Positions 51,675 through 60,790 of a stretch of 64,000 nucleotides of DNA are shown one piece after another. The notes below the pieces were generated by a model that was not told the DNA's origin, made no database searches, and worked only from the letters and a program-made list of their open reading frames with translations. The position numbers were made by a program, and so were the translations under genes. The first letter of the stretch is position 1. Every line of letters starts with the position of its first letter. Location: contig NZ_QXFK01000016.1 of the NCBI RefSeq assembly GCF_003581645.1, forward strand, positions 347,430-411,429, written 5' to 3'. Origin of the DNA: Pelagerythrobacter aerophilus (GTDB lineage Bacteria; Pseudomonadota; Alphaproteobacteria; Sphingomonadales; Sphingomonadaceae).

Positions 51675-51700
51675 GGAACGTTTTGTCCTAGTGCCCGTCT
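51675..51700 (+). promoter_or_regulatory. Candidate ECF-type (EcfG-like) promoter
   Basis: GGAAC (51675-51679), 16-base spacer, CGTCT (51696-51700), about 42 bases before the ATG at 51742. The -35 is the canonical alphaproteobacterial general-stress GGAAC; the -10 differs from CGTT by one base. Confidence 0.5.
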
Positions 51701-51741
51701 CTCCTCAGGAACTTCGGTCCCGAACGGAAGGGTAATTGTGT

Positions 51742-51966
51742 ATGAAACTTCGTAATCTCCTCCCAGCTATGGCTGCGGCGTCGCTGGTCGCCGCTCCGGT
51801 CGCAGCGCAGGCTCAAGTCGCCGAACGCGCTTCCGAGCCCGTGAGCGGAGAATCGGAACTCGCTGGTCGGATCGGCCCGGCGCTGATCATCGTCGCGATC
51901 GCGGCCGTGGGCATGATTGCCCTGCTCGTGACCGATGATGACGATGAAGATCCTGTGAGCGTCTGA
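51742..51966 (+). CDS. Small exported single-helix protein with acidic tail
   Basis: 74 aa from the ATG at 51742 after GGAAGGG. A signal peptide (LLPAMAAASLVAAPVAAQAQ) leads to about 20 polar residues, one membrane helix (ALIIVAIAAVGMIALLV) and a C-terminal acidic tail TDDDDEDPVSV. The mature form would be a tiny inner-membrane protein. No family recognised. A candidate stress-sigma promoter lies in front, so it may be a stress-induced envelope protein; this is inference. Confidence 0.72.
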   Translation: MKLRNLLPAMAAASLVAAPVAAQAQVAERASEPVSGESELAGRIGPALIIVAIAAVGMIALLVTDDDDEDPVSV

Positions 51967-52057
51967 TTCGCTCGCCTGCGTTCTGGTAGGCGCGGTTCTG
52001 TAACGGATATTCCTTTTTCATTGCGCGTGGGGCTTGCCCGTCGTTAGAGCGGCCGCG

Positions 52058-53263
52058 ATGAAAAAGACCACCGGAATGAACCGCGCCGCCACACGCACCT
52101 GGCGCCCAGCTACCCGTGCTGTAAGAGGAGGCGCATGGCGCTCCGAGCATGGGGAAACCAGCGAGGCGCTGTTTCTCACCTCCGGCTATAGCTACGACGA
52201 CGCGGCCACGGTTGCCGCGCGTTTTGCTGGCGAAGCCGAGGGGATGACCTATTCCCGCTTGCAGAACCCGACGGTCGCCATGCTCGAGGAGAGGATCGCG
52301 CTGATCGAGGGTGCCGAGGCATGCCGCGCACAGGCGAGCGGCATGGCGGCGATGACCGCGGCGCTCCTCTGCCAGCTCTCGCAGGGCGACCACCTGGTTG
52401 CGGGGCGCGCCGCATTTGGGTCGTGCCGCTGGCTAGTCGATCACCTGTGTCCGCGCTTCGGGATCGAGGCGACCGTAATCGACGGCACCGACGATGCCGC
52501 GTGGGAAGCCGCCATTCGCCCGAACACCAAAGTGTTCTTCTTCGAGACCCCGGCCAATCCGACGCTCGACGTGGTCGACCTGGAATTCGTCTGCGGCCTT
52601 GCCAAGGCCCACGGCATTACCACAGTCGTCGACAACGCTTTCGCCACCGCGGTGCTCCAGCGCCCGATGGAGTTCGGTGCCGACGTCGTCGCCTATTCGG
52701 CAACCAAGCTGATGGATGGGCAGGGCCGAGTGCTGGCGGGCGCCGTGTGCGGCACGCGCGAGTTCATCGACGAGGTCCTGCTGCCGTTCCAGCGCAACAC
52801 GGGGCCCAACCTCTCGCCCTTCAACGCCTGGGTCGTGCACAAGGGGCTCGAGACGCTCCCGCTGCGCGCGCACCGCCAGAGCGAGAATGCGCTGGAGCTC
52901 GGCCGCTTTGTCGAAGGCCGGGTGCCCCGCGTGCTCCATCCGGGGCTGGAGAGCCACCCGCGCCACGCTATCGCCGCGAAGCAGATGGACGCCTTCGGCC
53001 CGATCTTCGCGTTCGACGTCGAAAGCCGCGAGAAGGCTTTCGCGCTGCTCGACGCGCTGGAGCTGATCGACCTCTCGAACAACATCGGCGATGCCCGCAG
53101 TCTCATGTGCCATCCCGCCAGTACCACCCACGCCAGCATGACCGACGAAGCGCGTGCTGAAATGGGCGTGGGCGAGGGGCTTCTGCGGTTCAACGTCGGG
53201 CTCGAGGATCCGGAAGATCTGAAGGAAGACCTCGACCGCGCGCTCGCCGCCGCTGGCTTCTGA
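52058..53263 (+). CDS. metZ: O-succinylhomoserine sulfhydrylase
   Basis: 401 aa. PLP-dependent Cys/Met metabolism enzyme: MTYSRLQNPTVAMLEERIALIEG, ASGMAAMTAALL, the PLP lysine in AYSATKLMDGQGRVLAGAV, and the C-terminal MCHPASTTHASM and EGLLRFNVGLEDPEDL. The sequence fits the MetZ branch that uses O-succinylhomoserine and sulfide to make homocysteine, the substrate of MetE at 22-24 kb. Start codon uncertain: ATG at 52058 or 52076. No SAM-II riboswitch motif is visible in the short leader. Confidence 0.92.
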   Translation: MKKTTGMNRAATRTWRPATRAVRGGAWRSEHGETSEALFLTSGYSYDDAATVAARFAGEAEGMTYSRLQNPTVAMLEERIALIEGAEACRAQASGMAAMTAALLCQLSQGDHLVAGRAAFGSCRWLVDHLCPRFGIEATVIDGTDDAAWEAAIRPNTKVFFFETPANPTLDVVDLEFVCGLAKAHGITTVVDNAFATAVLQRPMEFGADVVAYSATKLMDGQGRVLAGAVCGTREFIDEVLLPFQRNTGPNLSPFNAWVVHKGLETLPLRAHRQSENALELGRFVEGRVPRVLHPGLESHPRHAIAAKQMDAFGPIFAFDVESREKAFALLDALELIDLSNNIGDARSLMCHPASTTHASMTDEARAEMGVGEGLLRFNVGLEDPEDLKEDLDRALAAAGF

Positions 53264-53366
53264 CCAACCCGCGGCCGTTGCGGCGTCAGGCATGACGACG
53301 AACGCCAAATCACCTGAAAACCGCCCTTTACCGGCCCCGCCCATTGCCTCTATTCTCGTTCACGCG

Positions 53367-53765
53367 ATGAAACAGTTGTTCCAGCACGCCGCGATCACCG
53401 AAGGGATCACCGTCCGCGTGGCGGTGAATTTCCTGCCCGAGCAGTCGCAGCCCGAGGCGGGCAAGTGGTTCTGGGTCTATCATATCCGGATCGAGAACGG
53501 CTCGGATGAGCGGGTGCAGTTGATCACGCGCCACTGGCGGATCACCGACTCGCGCGGCGGCGTGAACCTGGTCGACGGGGAGGGTGTCGTGGGTGAGATG
53601 CCGGTGCTCGCGCCCGGGGATAGCCACGACTACGTGTCCGGCTGCCCGCTCGGCACCCCGCACGGATCGATGGAGGGGTTCTACACCTTCCACCGCGCCG
53701 ACGGCACGCCGCTGGAAGTGCGCATTCCCTACTTCCCGCTCGCGGCGCCAGCGACCGCGGATTAG
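53367..53765 (+). CDS. apaG: ApaG protein
   Basis: 132 aa from the ATG at 53367. A single beta-sandwich (fibronectin type III-like) domain with ITVRVAVNFLPEQSQPE, FWVYHIRIENGSDERVQLITRHWRITDS and GMEG-like PHGSMEGFYTF is characteristic of ApaG. The biochemical role is unsettled; it is often annotated as a divalent-cation efflux-related protein. It follows metZ by 103 bases in the same direction and may share its transcript. Confidence 0.95.
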   Translation: MKQLFQHAAITEGITVRVAVNFLPEQSQPEAGKWFWVYHIRIENGSDERVQLITRHWRITDSRGGVNLVDGEGVVGEMPVLAPGDSHDYVSGCPLGTPHGSMEGFYTFHRADGTPLEVRIPYFPLAAPATAD

Positions 53766-53848
53766 ACCGCCGACTCATGATGAGCGCGAACGGACGTGCT
53801 GTCGATCGTCTCGATGTCACCGTCGTAGGCGATCTCCGATAGCGTCCA

Positions 53849-54244
53849 TCACCTGATCCCAGACGCCGGCAAGCATGACGCGCTGAGCTTGGGCCGGTAT
53901 TGCCACAAAGAGGCCGCCGCCACGGAGTAGCCGCCGGCACCGTCTGGCGTGAGGACAATCAGGAAATCACGGTCATCGCGAATTTGGGCATGCGCTATGG
54001 CTGTCGCCAAGACTAGTCGCCTGCGTTCGCTACCGCGAACTACCCGCTTGATGTGAATCTGAAGCTGATATGCACTTTGCCAGTCCGAGAGCGGATCGGA
54101 GCCTTGGATGGCCGTTTGGTTGAGCGTTTTGATTCGCCCGACCACGGCAATATCCTCGCATCCAAACTCCAGGTAACGCGCAGGCTCCTCCGTCACACAT
54201 CCCGCTACGAAGCAGAACAGAAGAAGCGACATCTTTGAGCGCAT
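53849..54244 (-). CDS. Small lipoprotein of unknown function
   Basis: 131 aa from the ATG at 54244 (another ATG at 54232). The start MRSKMSLLLFCFVAGC is a lipoprotein signal with lipobox VAGC. The domain FGCEDIAVVGRIKTLNQ, then YQLQIHIKRVVRGSERRRLVLAT and DDRDFLIVLTPDGAGGYSVAAA, looks like a small beta-barrel domain exported to the envelope. The stretch is visibly less GC-rich than ppx and metZ around it, hinting at an acquired gene. No recognisable ribosome-binding site; no family assigned. Confidence 0.6.
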   Translation of the reverse strand: MRSKMSLLLFCFVAGCVTEEPARYLEFGCEDIAVVGRIKTLNQTAIQGSDPLSDWQSAYQLQIHIKRVVRGSERRRLVLATAIAHAQIRDDRDFLIVLTPDGAGGYSVAAASLWQYRPKLSASCLPASGIR

Positions 54245-54316
54245 TGCCGATGCATAGTATGCGTGGCAGCCGTCATCCACCAGCGAGGACGGCTATGAGC
54301 TCTGGACCTGGATCGC

Positions 54317-55816
54317 TCAGCCGCCGACCCGCAGCTCCGGCGTCAGCTCCAGCCATTCCGCCAGCGCGGCGAGATCGCGCATAACGCCCTCGCCAGCCAG
54401 CGCGGCGCGGCTCTCGTCGAGACGCAGAACCAGCTTGCTCCCATCGCGTTCGAGCGCGCTCGTGGTCACGGACACGCGTGACGTCGCCCCCATGCGGCGA
54501 GCGAGGCGCATGGCGAGGCCCCAGCCCACCGCTTGCCTGAGATCCGCCTCCGGCGCGAGCGCGGCGACGCGCTTGGGCCAGGAGGTCTTCCCGCAGCTTC
54601 CGAGCATCATCGCGGCGAGCAGCGCTCTCCCGTGGGCATCCAGACCAATCCACCGCTTGTCGAGCGCCCATTCGACCGCCTGGCTCGCGCGGAAGTTCGG
54701 CTCCACGCGGTGAAGCGCCAGCGACAGCAGCGCGCCGGCGAGGCGTAACCGCTCGTTCTCGCCGCCGCCGGGTTCGGTCACGCCGACCACCCAGGCCGAC
54801 ATCAGCGCGGCGTCGGTGATCGCGCTCTTCATCGGTGCGGCGAAATCGGCCACCGCGACGATCAGCGGATCCTTCGCCCGCTCCAGCGTATCGAGGCGCC
54901 GGTATAGCAAGCCTTCGCGTAGACCCCAGCTCGAGAACACCAGCCCCTCCGGCTTGATCTCGTCGAGCATGATCCGGAGCAGTGCCGCGGCGTCGGGCAG
55001 GGATGGCGCGCGCATCGCCCCGATCCCCTCGATCTCGACGAGCTTTGCTGGATCGGTGCGGGCCAGCGCACGGGCCGTCAGATCGGCCTCCTGCACATCG
55101 AGACGGTAGCCGTGCGGATCGGTCAGCGGATGCCGCGCGCTGTGCATCGCGTAGGCGGCGAGCGCGCGCCAGGTTCCGCCGACCAGATAGAGTGGCCCGG
55201 CCTGCGTCGTCGCTCCGGCTGCCTTTGCAAACGCCTTCTTCACTGCCCGCTTGAAGCCCGGCGTCTCTTCCGAGCGCAGGGCCGGCAGGCGCAGGGTGCC
55301 GAGGGGCAGCGTCGCACCGTTGCGGCAGGCGCCGTCCGCCACCGCCACCAGTTCGAGGCTGCCCCCACCGAGGTCCGCGACCGTTCCGCGCGCATCGGGA
55401 AACGCGCCGATCACGCCGTAGGCGGCGGCGATCGCCTCGTCCTCTCCGCTCAACAGGTTCGGCGCAAGCCCGAGCACGCGCACGCGTTCGAGAAACTCGC
55501 TGCCGTTCTCCGCATCTCGCGCCGCCGCAGTGGCGACCGTCTGTACGTCGGTCACGCCCAGCTCGCGGGTCAGCAGCGCGAAACGGGCGAGGGCGGCAAG
55601 CGCCTGCTCGCTCGCTTCGTCCGGAATGCGCCCGGTCTCGGTCAGATCGCGCCCGAGCCGCGCGACGACCTTCTCGTTCCACATCGTGCGCGGGGCGCGC
55701 TGGGGCCCGTCGTAGACGACCAGCCGCACGGTGTTCGACCCGATGTCGATCACGGCCCGGCGATCGGCGGGGGCCACGCGCAGGCCGCGCCAGGCGAAGG
55801 CACGCAAGCTTGTCAC
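54317..55816 (-). CDS. ppx: Exopolyphosphatase (Ppx/GppA family)
   Basis: 499 aa, GTG start sharing GTGA with the ppk stop. The ASKHA nucleotide-fold motifs are present: VIDIGSNTVRLVVYDG, TVATAAARDAENGSEFL, TVADLGGGSLELVAV, and a C-terminal HD-like helical domain. It hydrolyses polyphosphate or pppGpp in the cytoplasm. Coupling to ppk makes synthesis and breakdown of polyphosphate co-expressed, the normal proteobacterial arrangement. Confidence 0.95.
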   Translation of the reverse strand: MTSLRAFAWRGLRVAPADRRAVIDIGSNTVRLVVYDGPQRAPRTMWNEKVVARLGRDLTETGRIPDEASEQALAALARFALLTRELGVTDVQTVATAAARDAENGSEFLERVRVLGLAPNLLSGEDEAIAAAYGVIGAFPDARGTVADLGGGSLELVAVADGACRNGATLPLGTLRLPALRSEETPGFKRAVKKAFAKAAGATTQAGPLYLVGGTWRALAAYAMHSARHPLTDPHGYRLDVQEADLTARALARTDPAKLVEIEGIGAMRAPSLPDAAALLRIMLDEIKPEGLVFSSWGLREGLLYRRLDTLERAKDPLIVAVADFAAPMKSAITDAALMSAWVVGVTEPGGGENERLRLAGALLSLALHRVEPNFRASQAVEWALDKRWIGLDAHGRALLAAMMLGSCGKTSWPKRVAALAPEADLRQAVGWGLAMRLARRMGATSRVSVTTSALERDGSKLVLRLDESRAALAGEGVMRDLAALAEWLELTPELRVGG

Positions 55817-57969
55817 GCGCCGGTTCCTTCCAGACGCAGCTTGGGCACCGCACCCGCCTTCAGCGCTGCGCCCCGGCCCGAGAGCGAGGGATTGCTCATG
55901 AAGTAATCGTGGCAGTTGAAGCCGCCTTCGCCCATGCGCATCCGCGCGTACTCCCCGTCCGGCTGCAACTGCCAGCTCTGCTCGGTGTCGAGGATGTTCG
56001 CCAGCATGACCTGTTCGAGCACCTGGTCGTGAACCGTCTTGTTCGCCAGCGGCACCAGCACTTCCACCCGCCGGTCGAGGTTGCGGCTCATCGCGTCCGC
56101 CGAGGTCAGATAGACCGCGGCGTGCTTGCTCGGCAGCCGGTGCCCGTTGGCAAAGGCCCAGACGCGGCCGTGTTCGAGAAACCGGCCGATGATCGACTTG
56201 ACCTCGATGTTCTCCGACAGGCCCGGCACCCCGGCGCGCAGGCAGCAGATGCCGCGCACCACAAGCTGGATCTCGACCCCGGCCGCGCTCGCGGCATAGA
56301 GCCGGTCGATCAGCTCGCTGTTGGTGATCGCATTGACCTTTGCCCAGATGCCCGCGGGTTTGCCGGCACGGGCGTTTTCGATCTCGCGGTCGATCAGCTC
56401 GAACAGTTTCTGCTTGAGGCCGAGCGGGGAGATTGCCAGGCATTCGGTGCCCCGCGGCTCGACATAGCCGGTGACGAAATTGAACAGCTTGGCCGCATCG
56501 CGCCCGAGCGCCGGATCGGCCGTGAAATAGCTGAGGTCGGTGTAGATCCGTGCATTGGTCGGGTGATAATTGCCCGTGCCGAAGTGGCAGTAGGTGCGAT
56601 AGCCTTCCTCCTCGCGCCGCACGACCAAGCTGACCTTGGCGTGGGTCTTCCAATCCATGAAGCCGTAGATCACTTGCACCCCGGCACGTTCGAGTTCGGC
56701 TGCCCAGTGCAGGTTGCGCTCCTCGTCGAAGCGGGCCTTGAGCTCGACCACGGCGGTCACCGCCTTGCCCGCCTGCGCGGCATCGATCAGCGCGGCGATC
56801 ACCGGCGACTGGTCGCCCGCGCGGTAGAGCGTCTGCTTGATCGACACGACCGCCGGATCGATTGCCGCCTGGTGGAGGAAGTCGACCACCACCTCGAAGC
56901 TTTCGTAGGGGTGCTGGATCACGATGTCCTTCTCGCGGATGGCGGAGAAGCAGTCGCCGTCGTGGGCCAGGATGCGCTCGGGATAGCGGGAGGCGAAGGG
57001 CGCGAACTTCAGATCCGGGCGCGGCTCGCCGCAGATCGCACTCAGGTGGCGTAGGCCGAGCATGCCGGCGGTCTTGGCGACCATCGCCGTATCGACGTCG
57101 AACTGCTCGCGCAGCAGCATCTCGGCGGCGGGGTCGCAATTCTCGTCAAGCTCAAGCAGCACCGCGCGCCCGCGCCGCCGCCGCTGGATCGCGGTGCGGA
57201 ACAGGCGGACGAGGTCTTCGGCTTCCTCCTCTACCTCGATGTCGCTGTCGCGCAGCACGCGGAACAGCCCGTCGCCGAGGATGCGGAAGCCGGGGAAGAG
57301 CTGGTCGGCATAGCGCACGATCAGCTTCTCGATCGCGACGTAGATCGCCTTCTCCCCAGGCACCCGCACGAAGCGCGGGGCGCCGCTGGGGATTAGCACC
57401 ATCTCGACCAGGTCGGGCTGGCGCTTGCCGCGCTTGAGCCGGAACAGCACGCCCATGCCGAGATTGGCGACGAACGGGAACGGGTGCGAGGGATCGATCG
57501 CCTGCGGAGTGATCAGCGGCAGGATGTCGGTGGTGAAATAGGTCTCCAGCCAAGCGCGCTGGCGCTCGTCCAGTTCGTCGATCTCCGCAATCAGGATGTC
57601 CTGCTCGGCGAGCAGGCCGCGCAGCGTCTCCAGCGTGCGTTGCTGCCGGCTGTCGAGTGCGAGCACCTGTTCGCGGATCGCGGCGAGCTGCTGGCGCGGG
57701 TCCAGCCCGTCGATCGCGGTCGTCTCGATCCCGCGAGTCGCCTGGCCCTCGAGCCCGGCGATCCGGATCATGGTGAACTCGTCGAGATTGCTGGCGGAGA
57801 TCGACAGGAAGCGCAGCCGTTCGAGCAGCGGATAGCGCTGGTTCTCCGCCTCGGCGAGAACCCGGCGGTTGAACGAGAGCCAGGAAAGCTCGCGGTTGAC
57901 GTACCGCTCCGCCGGCGCCGCGCTGCCGCCTTCGGCCCACTCGGCCGCGCCCTGCGTGAGTACATCCAT
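55813..57969 (-). CDS. ppk: Polyphosphate kinase 1
   Basis: 718 aa from the ATG at 57969. The four-domain PPK1 is complete: N-terminal RYVNRELSWLSFNRRVLAEA, middle AIREKDIVIQHPYESF, SIKQTLYRAGDQSPVI, and the autophosphorylated His region DWKTHAKVSLVVRREE with HFGTGNYHPTNARIYTDLSYF following. It polymerises ATP gamma-phosphate into polyphosphate, reversibly, at the membrane. Divergent from a LysR gene across 117 bases that contain an 11-base direct repeat of GTGTNAC. Confidence 0.97.
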   Translation of the reverse strand: MDVLTQGAAEWAEGGSAAPAERYVNRELSWLSFNRRVLAEAENQRYPLLERLRFLSISASNLDEFTMIRIAGLEGQATRGIETTAIDGLDPRQQLAAIREQVLALDSRQQRTLETLRGLLAEQDILIAEIDELDERQRAWLETYFTTDILPLITPQAIDPSHPFPFVANLGMGVLFRLKRGKRQPDLVEMVLIPSGAPRFVRVPGEKAIYVAIEKLIVRYADQLFPGFRILGDGLFRVLRDSDIEVEEEAEDLVRLFRTAIQRRRRGRAVLLELDENCDPAAEMLLREQFDVDTAMVAKTAGMLGLRHLSAICGEPRPDLKFAPFASRYPERILAHDGDCFSAIREKDIVIQHPYESFEVVVDFLHQAAIDPAVVSIKQTLYRAGDQSPVIAALIDAAQAGKAVTAVVELKARFDEERNLHWAAELERAGVQVIYGFMDWKTHAKVSLVVRREEEGYRTYCHFGTGNYHPTNARIYTDLSYFTADPALGRDAAKLFNFVTGYVEPRGTECLAISPLGLKQKLFELIDREIENARAGKPAGIWAKVNAITNSELIDRLYAASAAGVEIQLVVRGICCLRAGVPGLSENIEVKSIIGRFLEHGRVWAFANGHRLPSKHAAVYLTSADAMSRNLDRRVEVLVPLANKTVHDQVLEQVMLANILDTEQSWQLQPDGEYARMRMGEGGFNCHDYFMSNPSLSGRGAALKAGAVPKLRLEGTGA

Positions 57970-58007
57970 GGAAGTGCCAAGCCCTCGCAGGCCCACTTGC
58001 AAGCCGC

Positions 58008-58029
58008 GTGTTACGCTCGTGTGACACGG
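58008..58029. promoter_or_regulatory. GTGTNAC direct repeat between ppk and lysR
   Basis: GTGTTAC (58008-58014) and GTGTGAC (58019-58025) start 11 bases apart, the spacing used by OmpR/PhoB-class response regulators, and the unit ends in GTGACACGG. That 9-mer recurs at 59416-59424. Confidence 0.4.
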
Positions 58030-58086
58030 CACGCGATTGCGGCCCCGATTGCGGTGGGGGCGCCTTGCCGCTATCCGCACCGAACG

Positions 58087-58890
58087 ATGAAGCGCACGCA
58101 CCTGCCCCTGAACGCCCTGCGCGTTTACGACGCCGCCGCGCGGCACCTCTCCTTCACCCGCGCCGCCGACGAGCTGGCGGTGACGCCGGCCGCCGTCGGC
58201 CAGCAGATCCGCGCGCTCGAGGATCACCTCGGCACGGTGCTGTTCCGCCGTACCTCGAAGGGGCTCGAGCTGACCGAGGAAGGCTTCGCCGGGCTCGACG
58301 CGCTGCGCGAAGGGTTCCTGCGGTTCGAGGAGTCGGTCCAGGCGATGCAGGCCGGGCAGGCGAGCGACCGCTACACGATCGCCGCTCCGCGCGAATTCTA
58401 CGCCCAGTGGCTCGCCCCGCGCCTCGCCGCGTTCCGCAAGGCCAATCCGGGCATCCGCTTCCGTTTCGTGGCAGACGAGCATGCCGACTTCACCGAGACC
58501 AACCTCGACGTCGCCGTGCGGCTGGTCGACGGGCCGGGCGAGCTGGAGGGAGTCGAGCTCGCCCCGGCGCGCCGCGTGGTCGTCTCCGCCAAGGATGCGC
58601 CGGAGGAAGTGCTCGAGGCCTGGATCGACTGGCCCGGCGCCCCGCTGCCCGAAGGTGCCGAGCCGACGGTCGAAGTCGGCAACGCCGGCCAAGCCCTGTC
58701 GAGCGCGATCGCTGGGCTGGGCAAGGCCGTGCTGCCCTACCTGCTGGTGGAGGACGCGCTGGAGGACGGGCGCCTCACCGTGCTCGAAGGCCCGGACGAA
58801 GGGCGCCGCGCGTACTGGCTCGTCGCTCCGCTGCCCCAGTGGCGGCAGAAGAAGGTCAAGACGCTGGTCGCCTTCCTCACCGCCGGCTAA
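58087..58890 (+). CDS. LysR family regulator (GcvA-like)
   Basis: 267 aa, slightly short for a LysR protein. The HTH is LNALRVYDAAARHLSFTRAADELAVTPAAVGQQIRALED (residues about 8-45), typical of the GcvA branch, followed by FRRTSKGLELTEEG. The effector domain is compact (APREFYAQWLAPRLAAFRKAN, then VEVGNAGQALSSAIAGLGKAVLPYLLVED). It is divergent from ppk and overlaps the convergent 94-aa protein gene by four bases. It may regulate ppk or itself; the regulon cannot be read from sequence. Confidence 0.92.
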   Translation: MKRTHLPLNALRVYDAAARHLSFTRAADELAVTPAAVGQQIRALEDHLGTVLFRRTSKGLELTEEGFAGLDALREGFLRFEESVQAMQAGQASDRYTIAAPREFYAQWLAPRLAAFRKANPGIRFRFVADEHADFTETNLDVAVRLVDGPGELEGVELAPARRVVVSAKDAPEEVLEAWIDWPGAPLPEGAEPTVEVGNAGQALSSAIAGLGKAVLPYLLVEDALEDGRLTVLEGPDEGRRAYWLVAPLPQWRQKKVKTLVAFLTAG

Positions 58891-59171
58891 TCGCCGCCGC
58901 CGCGCAGCCAGGCAAGCGCGCCGGCATCCATCCCCTTGAACTTGGGCCAGCCCGCCCGCGTGTCGGCGAGCGGCGCGACGAGCAGCGGCGCGCCATCGGG
59001 GAGCTGCCACTTGATCCGGTGGTAGAGCCGCGAGCGGGTCAGCCCGCTGCGCACCAGCCACAGCCCGTCGGCCAGCGGATGCCCGTCGCCGTGCAGGTCG
59101 AGCGCGGCCGGAACCTCCTCCGCCGGATCGATCCACAGCAGGTAGAGCGCCTCGCTTCCGCTCTCGGCCAT
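58887..59171 (-). CDS. Conserved-looking 94-aa protein, family not recognised
   Basis: 94 aa from the ATG at 59171. No signal or membrane helix. The sequence ALYLLWIDPAEEVPAALD, DGLWLVRSGLTRSRLYHRIKWQL and DTRAGWPKFKGMDAGALAWLRG suggests a small alpha/beta domain with several tryptophans. It follows the 51-aa membrane protein by five bases and is almost certainly in the same transcript; both lie beside ppk/lysR. No function can be given. Confidence 0.72.
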   Translation of the reverse strand: MAESGSEALYLLWIDPAEEVPAALDLHGDGHPLADGLWLVRSGLTRSRLYHRIKWQLPDGAPLLVAPLADTRAGWPKFKGMDAGALAWLRGGGD

Positions 59172-59176
59172 GCCCG

Positions 59177-59332
59177 TCAGCCCAGTAGCCGCACGAGGAT
59201 CGCCAGCACCACGAACGCCGCGAGCCCCGCGATGAAGATCAGCCGGTTGCGCCGCTTGCGCAGGACGATCTCCGCCCCGCGCGCGTCCTCCGCGTCGATG
59301 TGGATCGGCTCGTCCCGTTCGGGTTCGTTCAT
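59177..59332 (-). CDS. 51-aa single-span membrane protein
   Basis: 51 aa from the ATG at 59332: an acidic N-terminal half (MNEPERDEPIHIDAEDARGA), a basic stretch RKRRNR, then a hydrophobic helix LIFIAGLAAFVVLAILV at the C-terminus. The positive-inside rule places the N-terminus in the cytoplasm, as in tail-anchored proteins. Operon with the 94-aa protein downstream. Unknown function. Confidence 0.65.
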   Translation of the reverse strand: MNEPERDEPIHIDAEDARGAEIVLRKRRNRLIFIAGLAAFVVLAILVRLLG

Positions 59333-59713
59333 CGCTCGTCTCCTCATCGCACCAACGGTCGACCCGGCGGGGCAGGTTCCCGATCGCCGGGCGGCCGGAG
59401 GGCGTGTTGACACGCGTGACACGGTGCATGGGGCGAGTGTCACCTTGCGGACGAGGTGTAACCTTGCGGCATCTCCGCGCGCGCCTCCATCCCGGCGCGC
59501 CGCGCAGCCGGGAGAGCGCTGCGACCCGGGACCGGCATGACGGCGTGAGCCTTGCCCGCGCGGCGGGCTTCGTCGGGGTGGGCGGCTCGCGCAGGAATGC
59601 GGCAAGGCGGCGGATGCGGGGGAGGTTCGGTCGTTCATGACCGCCCACAGAATGCACAAAAATCCGATGTAGGAAAATGTTTTCTGCCGGGCCGCGATCC
59701 GCCGTCGGTGGGC
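59333..59713. other. 381-base gap with GTGTNAC repeats
   Basis: No gene is seen here. It holds the element starting GTGTT and ending GTGACACGG (59404-59424), and two near-identical 14-mers GTGTCACCTTGCGG (59437-59450) and GTGTAACCTTGCGG (59456-59469), 19 bases apart. These lie 72-137 bases upstream of the 51-aa protein start. The part from 59480 to 59713 shows nothing recognisable. Confidence 0.5.
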
Positions 59714-60790
59714 TTAGGGAAATGCGCCGCGGGTGCGGTTGGCGAGCGCGACCAGCGAGAGCATCACCGGCACTTCCACCAGCACGCCCACCACCGTCGC
59801 CAGGGCTGCGCCGCTGCCGAGCCCGAACACGCCGATCGCGACTGCCACCGCGAGCTCGAAGAAGTTCGAGGTGCCGATGAGCGCGCAGGGCGCGGCGATC
59901 GCATGCGGCACGCGCCAGGCCTTGGCCGCGCCATAGGCGATCAGGAAGATACCGTAGCTCTGGATCACGATCGGCACGGCGATCAGCGCGACGAGCAGCG
60001 GCCGGGCGAGGATCGTTTCCGCCTGGAAGCCGAACAGCAGCACGACGGTGACCAGCAGCCCGAGGATCGAGAGCGGCTTGAGCTGGCCGGTGAAGCGATC
60101 CACCGCGCCCGGATCGCCGTTGTGCGCGGCGAGGAGGCGCCGGCGAACGAACGCGCCCGCCGCAAGCGGCACGACGACATAGAGAGCGACCGAGAGAAGC
60201 AGCGTCTCCCACGGAACCGCGATGTCGGCGACCCCGAGCAGCAGGGCGACGATCGGGGCAAAGGCGACGATCATCACCAGATCGTTCACCGCCACCTGCA
60301 CCAGTGTGTAGGCCGGATCACCTTTGGTAAGCTGCGACCAGACGAACACCATGGCGGTGCAGGGCGCCGCACCGAGCAGGATCAGCCCCGCGATGTATTC
60401 CCTTGCATCGGCCGGCGCGATCAGGCCGTCGAACACGACTTCGAAGAACAGCACGCCGAGCGCGGCCATGGTGAAGGGTTTTATCAGCCAGTTCACGACT
60501 AGCGTGATGACGAGGCCCCTGGGCTTGTCGCCGACCCGCCGGACGGCGGAGAAATCGACTGCGACCATCATCGGGAAGATCATCGCCCAGATCAGCACCG
60601 CGACGACGAGATTGACCGAGGCATATTCGATCGCAGCGAGCGCGCCGAAGATGTCCGGCGCGATGCTGCCGAGCGCGAGCCCGCACAGGATCGCACCGGC
60701 GACCCACAGCGAGAGCCACTTCTCGAACAGGCCGAGGCCTGCGGCGCGGGTGTCGACCTGCCGGGCACCGGCAGCGGCAGGCGCGCTCAT
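59714..60790 (-). CDS. acr3: ACR3-family arsenite efflux permease
   Basis: 358 aa with ten membrane helices. Signatures of ACR3 are clear: [46 protein letters not shown] (the essential Cys in the fourth helix) and [22 protein letters not shown]. It extrudes arsenite across the inner membrane using the proton gradient. The ATG overlaps the arsC stop by four bases. It is the last gene of the ars operon; no arsA or arsD is present. Confidence 0.95.
   Translation of the reverse strand: MSAPAAAGARQVDTRAAGLGLFEKWLSLWVAGAILCGLALGSIAPDIFGALAAIEYASVNLVVAVLIWAMIFPMMVAVDFSAVRRVGDKPRGLVITLVVNWLIKPFTMAALGVLFFEVVFDGLIAPADAREYIAGLILLGAAPCTAMVFVWSQLTKGDPAYTLVQVAVNDLVMIVAFAPIVALLLGVADIAVPWETLLLSVALYVVVPLAAGAFVRRRLLAAHNGDPGAVDRFTGQLKPLSILGLLVTVVLLFGFQAETILARPLLVALIAVPIVIQSYGIFLIAYGAAKAWRVPHAIAAPCALIGTSNFFELAVAVAIGVFGLGSGAALATVVGVLVEVPVMLSLVALANRTRGAFP

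Noticed and set aside
51967..52057. SAM-II riboswitch expected before metZ
   Set aside because: The conserved pseudoknot segments are not present in the 91-base leader.
57970..59136. 389-codon N-terminal extension of ppk
   Set aside because: The extension is antisense to the lysR gene and the 94-aa protein gene region and has no kinase-related sequence; PPK1 begins normally at 57969.
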